A stretch of 64,000 nt of DNA from Geothrix limicola (GCF_030268085.1 NZ_BSDE01000007.1:1-64000), one strand, 5' to 3'. Positions 10,833 through 19,965 are shown, numbered from the stretch's first letter. Numbers and translations: made by a program. The notes: a model not told the origin generated them from the sequence alone.

Positions 10833-11500
10833 ATCTGGTTTCCACGCGTTCGATGTTGATGCTCCTGCTGGCCTGCGGCTCGGCCCAGGCCTGGTCGCCC
10901 AAGGTCCACGAGGCCCAGACGGCCAAGGCCATCCGGTTGTTGCCGCGCCGCATGGCGGCCCTTCTGCGGGCCCATCCCCAGGAGCTTCTGGAAGGCGCCC
11001 GCGGCGTGGCCAATGATCAGCCCCCCACGGTGGAGCAGGTGGAGGCGCAGTTCCGCACCGTCCTGCGCCTCAGCGATGAACGCCGTCGCCCCGAAGAGAT
11101 CGTCCGCGACCTCGGCGTGCTGGCCCACCAGGTTCAGATGCTGACGGATCCATCGGCCATGGAGGGGGTGAGCCCCCTGCGGGAGAGCTTCGAGGCCTAC
11201 GCCGATGATCACCTGCCCCACCTGCTGGTGACCCAGGAACCCTACTGGGCCATCAAGGGCAGCTTGGATCCGGGACCGCCCCTGCGGGGGTTCATGGCGG
11301 CCAAGCAGGAGCGCAACCGGCGCTTGAGGGAGTGTTTCGACGAGGGGACCGGACGGCGGATCGGCCCCTGGGATGACCTCTCGATTCCCTTCGCCCAGAT
11401 GCAACTGGCCTTTTCCAGCGGCGTCCACGCCACGGCCAACGTATGGATCCTGATCTGGCGGGCCGCTGGCGATCAGTGGGAACTTCCGGCTGGGCCCTGA
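10829..11500 (+). CDS. Secreted S1/P1 nuclease- or phospholipase C-like protein
   Basis: 223 aa. The TTG start overlaps the previous stop (TTGA) and is supported by GGGAGG five bases upstream; an ATG at 10853 would still keep a signal peptide. Seen: a short signal peptide ending at AQA, then mature WSPKVHEAQTAKAIRLLP. An N-terminal Trp followed by a nearby His is typical of zinc-dependent phospholipase C and S1/P1 nucleases, whose N terminus binds zinc. Further His and Asp residues (LGVLAHQVQMLTD, YADDHLPH) could supply the other ligands. Co-translation with the sigma-54 regulator suggests a link. The substrate is unknown. Confidence 0.55.
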   Translation: MNLVSTRSMLMLLLACGSAQAWSPKVHEAQTAKAIRLLPRRMAALLRAHPQELLEGARGVANDQPPTVEQVEAQFRTVLRLSDERRRPEEIVRDLGVLAHQVQMLTDPSAMEGVSPLRESFEAYADDHLPHLLVTQEPYWAIKGSLDPGPPLRGFMAAKQERNRRLRECFDEGTGRRIGPWDDLSIPFAQMQLAFSSGVHATANVWILIWRAAGDQWELPAGP

Positions 11501-11587
11501 TCAAGCTTTCATCTGGTGGTTTGAGCGGCTACTAGGCGAAACACGACTTTCAAGCTATCTTTCCAAGCATTCCCTTTGGAGATGGAC

Positions 11588-13396
11588 ATGGGCACCTATA
11601 CCCGCCTCGGGTCCTACCTGCTGGCTTCTGAGCTGGCCAGCGACCCCTTTGGGTCTGTGCATCGCGCGGTCATCATCGCCGGCAACGGCTTTGATCGCCA
11701 TGTGCTGGTCCGGACCTTTTCGGAAGAGTGCTTCCAGGCCGGCATGAATACCCGCCTGGCCGAGGCCGGTCGAGTGGTTCCCCTGCTCGGGGGCGCGCGG
11801 ATCTTCGGCGTGGGCTACCGCATTGAAAGCGGCAAGACCCCCCACGTCGCATGGGATTACGTGCCGGGCCGCAGCCTCGCCCAGCTCATCGAGAAGGCCA
11901 AGCAGGAACAGATCCCCTTCGGTGTGGATCATGCCCTCACGGTGATCCAGGGCGTGGCCCAGGGCATCGTGCAGATGCAGGCGAAGGGTGTGAGCCATGG
12001 CGTGCTCAGCCCGCACAGCGTGTGGGTCAGTTTCGAAGGCGCCACCCAGATCGTGGATGCGCCCTACGCCGCGCTTCTCAAGAGCCTGCTCTCGAAGGCG
12101 CCCGCCGCGAACCAGAAGCTGACGCCCTACCTCCAGAGCCCCGAAGGCAATGCGCTCCAGCAGGATCTCTTCGCCCTGGGCGCCATGCTTTACGAACTGC
12201 TCACCTTCGAACGCCTGCCTGCGGGTGGGGACCTCCAGTCCGTGCTGGAGCAGGCCACCCTCAAGGCCGCTCAGGAGGAAGCGCCGCTGCCGGCGGAAAT
12301 CCGCGCCTTCCTCGGCCGCCTGCTGCTGGGACGTCAACCCTTCGCCACGGTGGAGGCCTTCAGCACCGAGCTCGAGCGCGTGCTTTACGACGGGGAATAC
12401 AGCCCCACGACCTTCAACATGGCCTTCTTCATGCACACGCTGTTCCGGGAAGAGAACGACCGGGACGCCACCGCGATGAAGGCCGAACAGGCCGACAACT
12501 ACATGGCCTACACCGCCGCAGGCGAAACGCTGCGCAGCGGCGCCACGCGGGTCGAGCATATCGATGGCCACGCCGAGGCGCAGGTCAGCCAGAAGAATTC
12601 CACCCTGCTCATCGGCGGCGGACTCGCGGCCGTCGTGGTCCTGGGGCTCGGCTACATGTTCTTCGGCCGATCCAAGGTCGATCCCGCCATGCAGAAGCAG
12701 CTTGCGGAACTGCAGCTGCTGAAGGTGCAGATCGAGCAGCAGAAATCGGACCTGGATGCCCGCGCCAAGGCCGAAGCCGACAAGACGGCCCAACTCCAGA
12801 AGCAGCTCTCCGAGACCAAGTCCGCCGAAGAGAAGGCGAGGATCCAGAAGCAGCTGGAAGAAGCGCAGCAGCGCAAGCTGGAGCTGGAGAAGCAGCAGAA
12901 GGCGACCGAGCAGAGGCTGGCCGAACAGAAACAGAACGAACAGAAACTGGCCGAGCAGAAGAAGGCTGCAGAAACCAAGGTCGCCGCCGCGCTGCCTCCG
13001 CCGCCGGCTCCCGAGATCCCCAAGCCCCAGCCCATGCAGGAAGCGCCCAAGCCCGTCGTTCCGACGCCCAGTGCGCCGCAGGCGGCCACGAGCTCGGTGG
13101 CGCTGCCCAACGAGCCCGCCCGGATCGTGACCCAGAGCCCCCTGACTTATCCCATCCGCGCCATCCAGATGGGCCGGGCCAAGACGGATCAGGTCGTGAA
13201 GCTGAAGGTCTTCGTGGGCGAGCAGGGACAGCCTCTGAAGGTCTCCGTGGTCGAAGGCGTGCCCGGCCCTTTCGGGTTCGACGAGGCCGCCATCGAGGCC
13301 GCGAACAAGTCCACCTACAGCCCCGCCATTCGGGATGGCAAGCCGGTGCGGGGATGGACCGCCGAGATCTCGTACAAGTTCCAAAAGCGGCACTGA
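11588..13396 (+). CDS. Pseudokinase - transmembrane - coiled coil - TonB C-terminal fusion
   Basis: 602 aa from the ATG at 11588, chosen because GGAG lies six bases upstream; ATG 11582 is an alternative. Residues 5-270 have a Ser/Thr kinase fold with the C-lobe pattern QQDLFALGAMLYELLTFERLP. The VAIK lysine is Arg (VLVRTF), the HRD-x4-N loop is HGVLSPHSVWV and DFG is VDAP, so ATP catalysis looks lost. One membrane helix lies at about 339-359. A long Gln/Glu/Lys coiled coil spans about 365-460, then a Pro-rich linker. A TonB/TolA C-terminal domain (about 515-600) ends TYSPAIRDGKPVRGWTAEISYKF. The kinase part would be cytoplasmic and the TonB domain periplasmic. The role is inferred: envelope energy coupling or structure controlled by a pseudokinase. 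Confidence 0.82.
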   Translation: MGTYTRLGSYLLASELASDPFGSVHRAVIIAGNGFDRHVLVRTFSEECFQAGMNTRLAEAGRVVPLLGGARIFGVGYRIESGKTPHVAWDYVPGRSLAQLIEKAKQEQIPFGVDHALTVIQGVAQGIVQMQAKGVSHGVLSPHSVWVSFEGATQIVDAPYAALLKSLLSKAPAANQKLTPYLQSPEGNALQQDLFALGAMLYELLTFERLPAGGDLQSVLEQATLKAAQEEAPLPAEIRAFLGRLLLGRQPFATVEAFSTELERVLYDGEYSPTTFNMAFFMHTLFREENDRDATAMKAEQADNYMAYTAAGETLRSGATRVEHIDGHAEAQVSQKNSTLLIGGGLAAVVVLGLGYMFFGRSKVDPAMQKQLAELQLLKVQIEQQKSDLDARAKAEADKTAQLQKQLSETKSAEEKARIQKQLEEAQQRKLELEKQQKATEQRLAEQKQNEQKLAEQKKAAETKVAAALPPPPAPEIPKPQPMQEAPKPVVPTPSAPQAATSSVALPNEPARIVTQSPLTYPIRAIQMGRAKTDQVVKLKVFVGEQGQPLKVSVVEGVPGPFGFDEAAIEAANKSTYSPAIRDGKPVRGWTAEISYKFQKRH

Positions 13397-13409
13397 GTCC
13401 CACCGCTTC

Positions 13410-13433
13410 AGGGGCCCCTACGGGGGCCCTTTT
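13410..13433. terminator. Probable terminator between convergent genes
   Basis: An interrupted GC hairpin (AGGG-G-CCCC / GGGG-G-CCCT, 3-nt loop) is followed by four T residues. It sits between the pseudokinase-TonB gene and rnhA, which converge, and may serve both. Confidence 0.5.
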
Positions 13434-13437
13434 CGTT

Positions 13438-13878
13438 TCAGGCCCGCTGCGCCGCCTCGTTGGCGAGGCGGTCCACGCGCTCGTTTTCCGGATGTCCCGC
13501 GTGCCCCTTCACCCAGCGGGCCTCCACATGGTGGCGCGCGAGCTGGGCGTCCAGCGCCTGCCACAGCTCAGCGTTCAGTACGGGCTTGCCGTCGGCCTTC
13601 TTCCAGCCGCGCCGCTTCCAGTCCTTCAGCCAGGAGGTGATCCCCTTCACCACGTACTGGCTGTCGCTCTGGAGCAGCACCTGGCAGGGCTTCGTGAGGG
13701 CCTCCAGCCCGCGGATGGCGGCCATGAGCTCCATGCGGTTGTTGGTGGTGTCGGCTTCCGGTCCCGAGCCTTCCTTTTCCTGGATGCCCGTAGCCAGGTG
13801 CACCCGGAGCAGGTACCCCCAGCCACCCGGGCCGGGGTTCCCTAGACACGCGCCATCGCAGTAGAGTTCGATCTTCAT
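13438..13878 (-). CDS. rnhA: Ribonuclease HI
   Basis: 146 aa, typical length. It cleaves the RNA strand of RNA-DNA hybrids. All four acidic catalytic positions are visible: D in [12 protein letters not shown] in NNRMELMA, D in LQSDSQYVV and D in NERVDRLAN, plus the flexible-loop His in [10 protein letters not shown]. Its start overlaps the stop of the upstream lysine aminotransferase gene by 4 nt, so the two are co-translated. Confidence 0.97.
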   Translation of the reverse strand: MKIELYCDGACLGNPGPGGWGYLLRVHLATGIQEKEGSGPEADTTNNRMELMAAIRGLEALTKPCQVLLQSDSQYVVKGITSWLKDWKRRGWKKADGKPVLNAELWQALDAQLARHHVEARWVKGHAGHPENERVDRLANEAAQRA

Positions 13879-15215
13879 TCCACCAGGGTAGGCGAAGTGG
13901 CCGCGACTTCGGCCATGGCCTTGCGGAGCAGCTCCACGCCCAGGTCCAGATCCTCCGTGCGGAGGTTCATGGCGGGGCGGAAGCGCAGGCCGTTCACGCC
14001 CGAAGAAAGGATCATCATGCCCAGCTCGTGGCCCTTGGCGACCACGGCGTTGCGCAGCTCCGGCGTGGCGAGGTCCATGGCGCAGAAGAGGCCGCGGCCG
14101 CGGGGGTTCGCGGTGAACTCGGGGAAGTCGCGATGGATCTCCTGCAGGCCCTTGAGCAGGCGCTCGCCCTGTTTTACGCCGTGATCCAGCAGGTTCTCCT
14201 CGCGGATGACGTCGATGATGCGCGTGCCGCGCACCATGTCGACGAGGTTGCCGCCCCAGGTGCTGTTGATGCGGCTAGGCACCTTGAAGACGCCCTCCAC
14301 CTCGTCCAGGCGCCGGCCCGCGGCGATGCCGCAGGTCTGGCTCTTCTTGCCAAAGGCGATGATGTCGGGCTGCACATCGAACCACTGATGACCCCACCAC
14401 TTGCCCGTGGCGCCAAAGCCCGTCTGCACCTCGTCGAAGATGAGCAGGAATTCGTGACGATCCGCCAGTTCCCGCAGCTTGCGCAGGAACTCGCCGCGGA
14501 AGTGGTTGTCGCCGCCCTCGCCCTGGATGGGTTCGATGATGAGGCAGGCGATGTCATCGGGATTCTGGGCCACAGCGGCTTCGATGGCGGCGATGGATTC
14601 GGCTTCCGCCGCCTCGATCTTGGCGAGGTCCACGGGGAAGCTGAGCTTGGGGTTCGGCACGCGGGGCCAGGGGAACTTGGGGAAGTACTGATGCTTGCGG
14701 GGATCCGCGGTGTTCGTGAGGCTCAGGGTGTAGCCGCTGCGGCCGTGGAAGGCTTCGCGGAAGTGGATCACCTGAGTTCCCTTCTCGCCCTTGCCCGCCG
14801 CCAGGTTCTTGCGCACCTTCCAGTCGAAGGCCGCTTTCAGGGCGTTTTCCACCGCCAGGGTGCCGCCGTCGATCCAGAAAAGGTGGGGCAGGTAGTCCGG
14901 TGCCGCGTGGGTGCCGAAGGCCTCCACCCACTCCGCGAAGGCCGTGGTGTAGATGTCCGAGTTGGCGGGCTTGTTGACGGCGATCTCGCCGAGCTGGCGC
15001 ACGAAATCGGGTTCCCGCAGACGGGGATGATTGTGCCCCAGGGGCGCGGTGGCGAAGAAGGTGTAGAAATCGAGGTATTTCCGGCCGTCCCGGGCATCCA
15101 CGATCCAGGATCCGTGGGACTTCTCCAGATCCATGACCAGGTGGAACCCGTCTACCAGCATGTGGCGGCCGAGGGTGTCGAAAACGGCGTTCGGATCGAT
15201 GTGCGGAGTAGCCAT
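13875..15215 (-). CDS. lat: L-lysine 6-aminotransferase
   Basis: 446 aa class III PLP aminotransferase. The family transfers the epsilon-amino group of lysine to 2-oxoglutarate, giving the semialdehyde that cyclises to piperideine-6-carboxylate (lysine catabolism or osmolyte and secondary pathways). Seen: [60 protein letters not shown] and the PLP lysine in [11 protein letters not shown]; the KKSQ-C context is that of Lat rather than ornithine or GABA enzymes. GAGG precedes the ATG. The next enzyme of lysine catabolism is not nearby, so its pathway role here is open. It is divergent from moaE, 55 bp away. Confidence 0.9.
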   Translation of the reverse strand: MATPHIDPNAVFDTLGRHMLVDGFHLVMDLEKSHGSWIVDARDGRKYLDFYTFFATAPLGHNHPRLREPDFVRQLGEIAVNKPANSDIYTTAFAEWVEAFGTHAAPDYLPHLFWIDGGTLAVENALKAAFDWKVRKNLAAGKGEKGTQVIHFREAFHGRSGYTLSLTNTADPRKHQYFPKFPWPRVPNPKLSFPVDLAKIEAAEAESIAAIEAAVAQNPDDIACLIIEPIQGEGGDNHFRGEFLRKLRELADRHEFLLIFDEVQTGFGATGKWWGHQWFDVQPDIIAFGKKSQTCGIAAGRRLDEVEGVFKVPSRINSTWGGNLVDMVRGTRIIDVIREENLLDHGVKQGERLLKGLQEIHRDFPEFTANPRGRGLFCAMDLATPELRNAVVAKGHELGMMILSSGVNGLRFRPAMNLRTEDLDLGVELLRKAMAEVAATSPTLVE

Positions 15216-15270
15216 GTTGGACCTCTGGATTGCCGATCAGTGTATGGTTGGGGCTGATGTGGAGACAGGC

Positions 15271-15705
15271 ATGATTCCCTGGATAGCCGTTCAGGAAGCG
15301 CCTCTGGATGCGATGGCTTTACGAACTGTCATGGAAGACCCCCATGCTGGAGCCCTCGTCCTGTTTGAAGGTCGAGCCCGGGATCATCACGAAGGCCGGC
15401 CAGTGCTGCAATTGGCCTACGAAGCTTACGTCCCCATGGCGGAGAAGGAATTGGGCCTTTTGCGGGAAAAAGCCATCGAGCGCTACGGCCTGACCCGTTG
15501 TGCGGTCCATCACCGCATTGGCGTGGTGCCCCTCACCGAAGCCGCCGTCATTGTCGCCACCAGCAGCGCCCACCGCGCCGAAAGCTTCCAGGCCGCCGCC
15601 TGGATCATGGACGAGATCAAGCAGCGGGTGCCCATCTGGAAGCGCGAGAAGTACCGAGATGGCTCCGAGAGCTGGGTGGAGTGCACGCACCGGTTCCAGA
15701 TGTAG
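15271..15705 (+). CDS. moaE: Molybdopterin synthase catalytic subunit MoaE
   Basis: 144 aa. MoaE with thiocarboxylated MoaD converts cyclic pyranopterin monophosphate to molybdopterin. Seen: GALVLFEGRARDHHEGR, LAYEAYVPMAEKEL, VHHRIGVVPLTEAAVIVATSSAHR and the active-site lysines in VPIWKREKY. The frame is open upstream to 15133, but the ATG at 15271 has GGAG at the right distance and matches the usual start. MoaD and other cofactor genes are not in the window. Confidence 0.93.
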   Translation: MIPWIAVQEAPLDAMALRTVMEDPHAGALVLFEGRARDHHEGRPVLQLAYEAYVPMAEKELGLLREKAIERYGLTRCAVHHRIGVVPLTEAAVIVATSSAHRAESFQAAAWIMDEIKQRVPIWKREKYRDGSESWVECTHRFQM

Positions 15706-15713
15706 GTAATTCC

Positions 15714-15765
15714 TAACGCGAATCGCTTTCACGATTCGCGTTAACGCGCGAGCGGAGCTCGCGCG
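15714..15765. repeat. Two tandem perfect hairpins after moaE
   Basis: A 12-bp perfect stem with a 6-nt loop (15714-15743) is followed one base later by a 9-bp perfect stem with a 3-nt loop (15745-15765, CGCGCGAGC / GCTCGCGCG). Neither is followed by a T run. The layout resembles paired REP/BIME-type units; it could also protect the moaE 3' end. Confidence 0.6.
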
Positions 15766-15778
15766 CCCCGGGAGTTGG

Positions 15779-15791
15779 AACCTCGAAGGTT
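15779..15791. promoter_or_regulatory. Candidate operator upstream of imuB-dnaE2
   Basis: A perfect palindrome AACCT-CGA-AGGTT lies 48 bases before the imuB start, next to an AT-rich stretch (TTGATTTTCGCTAAAAT). imuB-dnaE2 cassettes are usually repressed by LexA, and a short palindrome in the promoter is where LexA would bind. The motif is not one of the well-known LexA boxes, so this is inference. Confidence 0.35.
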
Positions 15792-15839
15792 GATTTTCGC
15801 TAAAATTTCGTTACATTGGGATCCCCTCTGGAGGTTCTG

Positions 15840-16970
15840 GTGCTGGCGATGTGGGTTCCCGAACTGCCCTTCCAGCTGGCCTGCGGCCGGGACGGGGCGC
15901 TGCGGGACCGGCCTCTGGCCTTCCTTAATCCCGAAAGTCCGCGGTCGCCCAGCCTCTGGTTCGTGAATCGCCTGGGCCGGGCCGAGGGGCTGGTGCCGGG
16001 GCTGCCCATGGACCAGGCCCTGCGGATGGCACCGGGCCTGCGGGTGCTGGATCCGGCCCCCCAGATCTGGTGGGAGGCCCAGGGCAGCCTGGGGGACTTC
16101 CTGCAGCACTGGACGCCCCAGGGGCAGCTGCTGCGCCTGGGCGAGGCCCTGGTGGAGCTGCAGGGCACCCAGCGGATCTTCGGGCCCCTGGTGGACACTG
16201 CCGAGCGTATGCGCCGGGAACTGGCCGTCCGGCATGGCTGGGCCAGCCACGGGGGGCTCTCCCAGAGCGCCACCGCCGCCCAGATCGCCGCCCACGTCGA
16301 GCACTGCCTGGAAACGGTGGAAGAGGGCGCCGAGGCCACCTTCCTGGCCCCTCAACCCCTGCGGCGGCTGCCGGACCTGGCGCCGCGTCTGCGCGAGCGC
16401 TTCCACCGCCTGGGACTGCGCGCCTTCGGCGATCTCCAGCCCGTGCCCCTGCCCATGCTGGTGGAGCTCACCAACCCCAAGCTGGCGCCGGATCTGCGGG
16501 CCCGGGTGCGGGGCGAGGACCGGCCGAAACTGCCCCTGCTGGCCGAGCGCCCCGGCCACGCGCGCCACGGCTGGCGCCTCCAGCCGCCCCGCTTGCCGGA
16601 AGAGGTGGCCCTGGCGGCCCGCTGCCTGGACTGGCTCTGGTCCGATCCCCGCCATCCGCGTCGACTGGCGCTGCACTGGTGGGATGTGGATGGCGAGCCC
16701 CACGGCTGGCGGGCCACGCCGGAGGATCTGACGGCCCCGCCCCTGGTCCTGGCGCGGCGCATCCAACAGGCCTTCCTGGCGGGTGCCACGCGCCGCCTCC
16801 TCGTGCGCGAAGTGGAGCTGCGCCTGGCCTGGGGCCTGGGCCGTGAACGGGCCCTCTTCGAGGATCCCCGCAACCAGAAGCTGGAGCGCCTCGAACCCAC
16901 CCTGGCCCGGCTGCGTCGCCGTTTCCCCGATCGCTCCGTCCTGCCGGGGTGGATGGGGCAGGGGGCGTGA
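15840..16970 (+). CDS. imuB: ImuB-like Y-family polymerase homologue
   Basis: 376 aa from a GTG start with GGAGG five bases upstream; the open frame begins at 15816 with a TTG lacking such a site. The fold order is that of Y-family polymerases (palm, fingers, thumb, little finger). The catalytic pair (SIDE in active enzymes) is replaced by RLGEALVEL, as expected for ImuB, which has no polymerase activity and acts as a clamp-binding adaptor for DnaE2. The C-terminal half has the RRLLVREVELRLAW pattern. dnaE2 follows 6 bases later, supporting the call. No imuA gene is adjacent. A clamp-binding motif was not clearly identified. Confidence 0.78.
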   Translation: MLAMWVPELPFQLACGRDGALRDRPLAFLNPESPRSPSLWFVNRLGRAEGLVPGLPMDQALRMAPGLRVLDPAPQIWWEAQGSLGDFLQHWTPQGQLLRLGEALVELQGTQRIFGPLVDTAERMRRELAVRHGWASHGGLSQSATAAQIAAHVEHCLETVEEGAEATFLAPQPLRRLPDLAPRLRERFHRLGLRAFGDLQPVPLPMLVELTNPKLAPDLRARVRGEDRPKLPLLAERPGHARHGWRLQPPRLPEEVALAARCLDWLWSDPRHPRRLALHWWDVDGEPHGWRATPEDLTAPPLVLARRIQQAFLAGATRRLLVREVELRLAWGLGRERALFEDPRNQKLERLEPTLARLRRRFPDRSVLPGWMGQGA

Positions 16971-16976
16971 ACCCCC

Positions 16977-19952
16977 ATGTTCGCCCTCGGCATTTCCGAT
17001 TTCTCAGTGGGTGAAGGCGTCTACCCGGCGGCCCAGCTGCTGCGGGTGGCCCGGGGCCTCGGCTACCGCGATCTGGTCTGCTGGGACCGGGGCGTGGCGG
17101 GCTATCCGAAGCTGCGCGACACCCTGGAATGGATCCACAAGGCGCGGGAACTGGAAGGCCTGCCGCCGGATCCGCAATGGACGGATTTCCGCATCCACCT
17201 GGGCTGCCGCTTCAGCTGGCGGGGTCACGGCTATGGTGCGCTGCCCTTCAGCGACGCGGGGTATGCCGCCCTGAACCGCCTGCTCTCGGCCCAGGCCCAT
17301 GATGCGGCGCCGGGTCCCGACATTCCGGGCCTGGGGGCACCCGAGCCGCCACAGAACTGCGTGCTGCTGGCCGAGGATCTCTCCGGCCTGGATGTCCTGC
17401 TGCGTGAGGGTTTCTACGCCGCGCTGCTGGCCCATCCCAGGCGTGTGCAGGAGGCCCGGAAGGCGCTGGCGGCGGGGCTTCCCGTGGTGGCGCCCCAGGT
17501 GCTGCGCTTCCGCACGGCCGAGGGGCTGGAGATGCACCGGCTCAAGCGGGCCATCGCACAACAGTCCACGCTGATCCGCACGGAGGCCCTGTGGGATGTG
17601 GCCGAAGCTTCCGTGCCCCGCGCCGAATGGGAGGTGCGCTTCCCCTTCGCCGAACCCGCCGTCCAGAAGGCCACAGCCGCCGTGTTGGAGCGCATCGGTG
17701 ACTGGCGGATCCACTGGGGCGGGTGGGTGCTGCCCAGGCCCCTGGGCCAGGAAGAGGCCGATCTCGACGCCCTCCTGCGAGAGCGGGTGCGGGCGGGCGT
17801 GGCGGCGAAGTTCGAGCACCCGGAGGGCGAGGTGCTGGCGCGCATGGAGCGGGAGCTGGAACTCATCTCGCAGATGAACTTCGCCCGCTACTTTCTGCTG
17901 GTGCAGGACATCGTTCAGGCACTGACGCACAAGGGGCTGCCGAATCGCATCTGCGGTCGGGGCAGCGGCGCGGCGTCCCTCGTGAGCTATGCGCTGGATC
18001 TCAGCAACGTCGATCCCGTGGACACGAACCTGATGTTCGAGCGTTTTCTCACGAAGGAACGCAAGGATCCGCCGGACATGGATATCGATTTCGCGTGGGA
18101 CGAACGCGATGCGGTCATCCAGGCCGTCTTCGAACGCTACGGCCGACATCGCGTGGCCATGGTGGCCAACCACGCCTTCTTCAAGCCCAAGGGCGCCCTG
18201 CGGGCCGTGGCCCAGGCCCACGGGCGGCCCGACAGCGAGCTGAAGCAGCTGGCCCGCTACGTGCGCGGCTGGGAAGGGGGTCTGGCGCGTGCCTCGGAGA
18301 ACCCCGCCTGGGACGTGATCCTGCGCCAGGCGGCAGCCCTGGAGGGCCACTTCCACCAGTTCTCCGTGCATCCCGGAGGCACCATCGTCACGCCCGGGCC
18401 CATGTGGGAGCACGCCGCCTTCCAGCCCGCGCCCGCCAAAGAAAAGGTGTCCACCACCACCTGGGACAAGGACGGCGTGGAGAACTATGGGCTCGTGAAG
18501 ATCGACCTGCTCGGCAACCGCAGCCTCGCCGTCATCCGCGACGCCTACGCCGTGCTGGGGGACCGTGTGGCGACCGATCCAGGCACCCACTCGCGCAAGG
18601 ACCCCGACACCCAGGCTCTGCTGGCGCGGGGCGACAGCATCGGCGTCTTCTACGTGGAAAGCCCCGCCACACGCCAGCTTCAGCAGCGGGTGAAGAAGGG
18701 CGACTTCGAAACCCTGGTGATCCATAGCAGCCTCATCCGCCCCGCCGCCTACCGCTGGGTGGACCGCTATGTGAAGCGCAGCCGTGGCGAGGAGGTCTGG
18801 GAGCCCAGTGATCCGGTGTTCAACGAACTGCTGTCCGAGAGCTACGGCGTGCTCGTCTACCAGGAGGATGTCATCAAGGTCTGCGTGGCGCTGGCGGGCT
18901 GGAGCCACTACGAGGCCGACCTGCTCCGCAAACTGCTGGGCAAGCCCGATTGCGAAAAGAAGCTGCCCTACTTCGAGGCGCGCTTCCGGCGCGGCTGCGC
19001 GGCCCGCGGCGTGCGCCAGGCCACGGTGGATGAATCCTGGGACATGATCCGCACCTTCCAGGGCTACTCCTTCTGCAAGCCGCATTCGGCGAGCTACGCC
19101 CAGGTGAGCTTCGAAAGCGCCTGGATCAAGGCGCATCACCCGGCCGTCTTCTTCGCATCGGTCATTACCAACCAGGGCGGCTACTACCCCGCCATCGCCT
19201 ACCTGGGCGACGCGCGGCGCCACCGCCTGGTGGTGCGCGGCCCCGATGCCAACGCCTCCGCCTGGGCCTTCACGGCCGAGGGCGAACAGGCTCTGCGCGT
19301 GGGCCTCATGCAGGTGCAGGGTGCGATTCAAAAGGAGATCCACGAGCTTCTGGAGGAGCGGGAGCGCCATGGACCCTTCGACACGCTGGACGAGCTGCTG
19401 GGCCGGGCGAAGCTGTCCGTCACGACGGCGGAGGCCCTTTGCGCGGCGGGCGCCTTCGACCGCTGGGCGCCGGACGGCGATCGCACGCGCCTGATGTGGG
19501 CTCGCCTGGGCGGCGTGCCTCCGGGCGTGCGCCCGCGCCCCACGGACCCCTTCGACCGCGCCGATCTGGAGATGGAGACGATGGATCTCACGCTGGAGAT
19601 GCACCCTGCCGCCCTCGCCCGCGTGCGCAAGGGCGGCGGCCCCGATCGCGTGGCGGATGCGGGGTACAGCACAAACCTCGACGCAGCTCCGCGCAGCGAA
19701 GCGAAGCGCGGAACCTCCGGACGAAACCATCTGCGCTTCTGGGCCCTCGTGGTGGCCGACAAGGAGGTGGCCACCGAAAAGGGCGAGCGCATGCAGTTCG
19801 TCACCTTCGAAGATGAGACCGGCCTATGCGAGGCCGTGGCCTTCCCCGACGCCATCCGGCGGCGTCAGCGGCCCTTCCGCGTGGGCGAGATCGTGTCCAT
19901 CAGCGGCAAGACCACCCTTCAGGATGGCCTCGCCGTGTTCGAAGTTGCTTGA
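16977..19952 (+). CDS. dnaE2: Error-prone DNA polymerase III alpha subunit DnaE2
   Basis: 991 aa, near the 1000-1080 aa typical of DnaE2/ImuC. Seen: a degenerate N-terminal PHP domain (about 1-230); the polymerase core with ICGRGSGAASLVSYALD and catalytic PDMDIDF (about 360); HPGGTIV and DLLGNRSLAVI; a tandem HhH region; and a C-terminal OB domain (LRFWALVVADKEV onward). It performs translesion synthesis and drives SOS mutagenesis with ImuB. A 14-residue Ala/Arg/Ser-rich segment (DAAPRSEAKRGTSG) between HhH and OB domains is encoded by a palindromic repeat, see 19681-19720. The start is weakly supported (no clear Shine-Dalgarno). Confidence 0.92.
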   Translation: MFALGISDFSVGEGVYPAAQLLRVARGLGYRDLVCWDRGVAGYPKLRDTLEWIHKARELEGLPPDPQWTDFRIHLGCRFSWRGHGYGALPFSDAGYAALNRLLSAQAHDAAPGPDIPGLGAPEPPQNCVLLAEDLSGLDVLLREGFYAALLAHPRRVQEARKALAAGLPVVAPQVLRFRTAEGLEMHRLKRAIAQQSTLIRTEALWDVAEASVPRAEWEVRFPFAEPAVQKATAAVLERIGDWRIHWGGWVLPRPLGQEEADLDALLRERVRAGVAAKFEHPEGEVLARMERELELISQMNFARYFLLVQDIVQALTHKGLPNRICGRGSGAASLVSYALDLSNVDPVDTNLMFERFLTKERKDPPDMDIDFAWDERDAVIQAVFERYGRHRVAMVANHAFFKPKGALRAVAQAHGRPDSELKQLARYVRGWEGGLARASENPAWDVILRQAAALEGHFHQFSVHPGGTIVTPGPMWEHAAFQPAPAKEKVSTTTWDKDGVENYGLVKIDLLGNRSLAVIRDAYAVLGDRVATDPGTHSRKDPDTQALLARGDSIGVFYVESPATRQLQQRVKKGDFETLVIHSSLIRPAAYRWVDRYVKRSRGEEVWEPSDPVFNELLSESYGVLVYQEDVIKVCVALAGWSHYEADLLRKLLGKPDCEKKLPYFEARFRRGCAARGVRQATVDESWDMIRTFQGYSFCKPHSASYAQVSFESAWIKAHHPAVFFASVITNQGGYYPAIAYLGDARRHRLVVRGPDANASAWAFTAEGEQALRVGLMQVQGAIQKEIHELLEERERHGPFDTLDELLGRAKLSVTTAEALCAAGAFDRWAPDGDRTRLMWARLGGVPPGVRPRPTDPFDRADLEMETMDLTLEMHPAALARVRKGGGPDRVADAGYSTNLDAAPRSEAKRGTSGRNHLRFWALVVADKEVATEKGERMQFVTFEDETGLCEAVAFPDAIRRRQRPFRVGEIVSISGKTTLQDGLAVFEVA
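19681..19720. repeat. Palindromic repeat inserted in frame in dnaE2
   Basis: TCCGCGC (19688-19694) pairs with GCGCGGA (19706-19712). The 20 bases at 19701-19720 match, as reverse complement and with one difference, 46624-46643 beyond the cold-shock gene. The insertion keeps the dnaE2 frame and encodes a linker unlike the flanking conserved domains. Confidence 0.6.
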
Positions 19953-19965
19953 AAGGAGGGACCGT

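Noticed and set aside
17004-19730. A 908-codon open frame antisense to dnaE2
   Set aside because: It is a mirror of codon bias in dnaE2, with no domain, ribosome site or conserved pattern.
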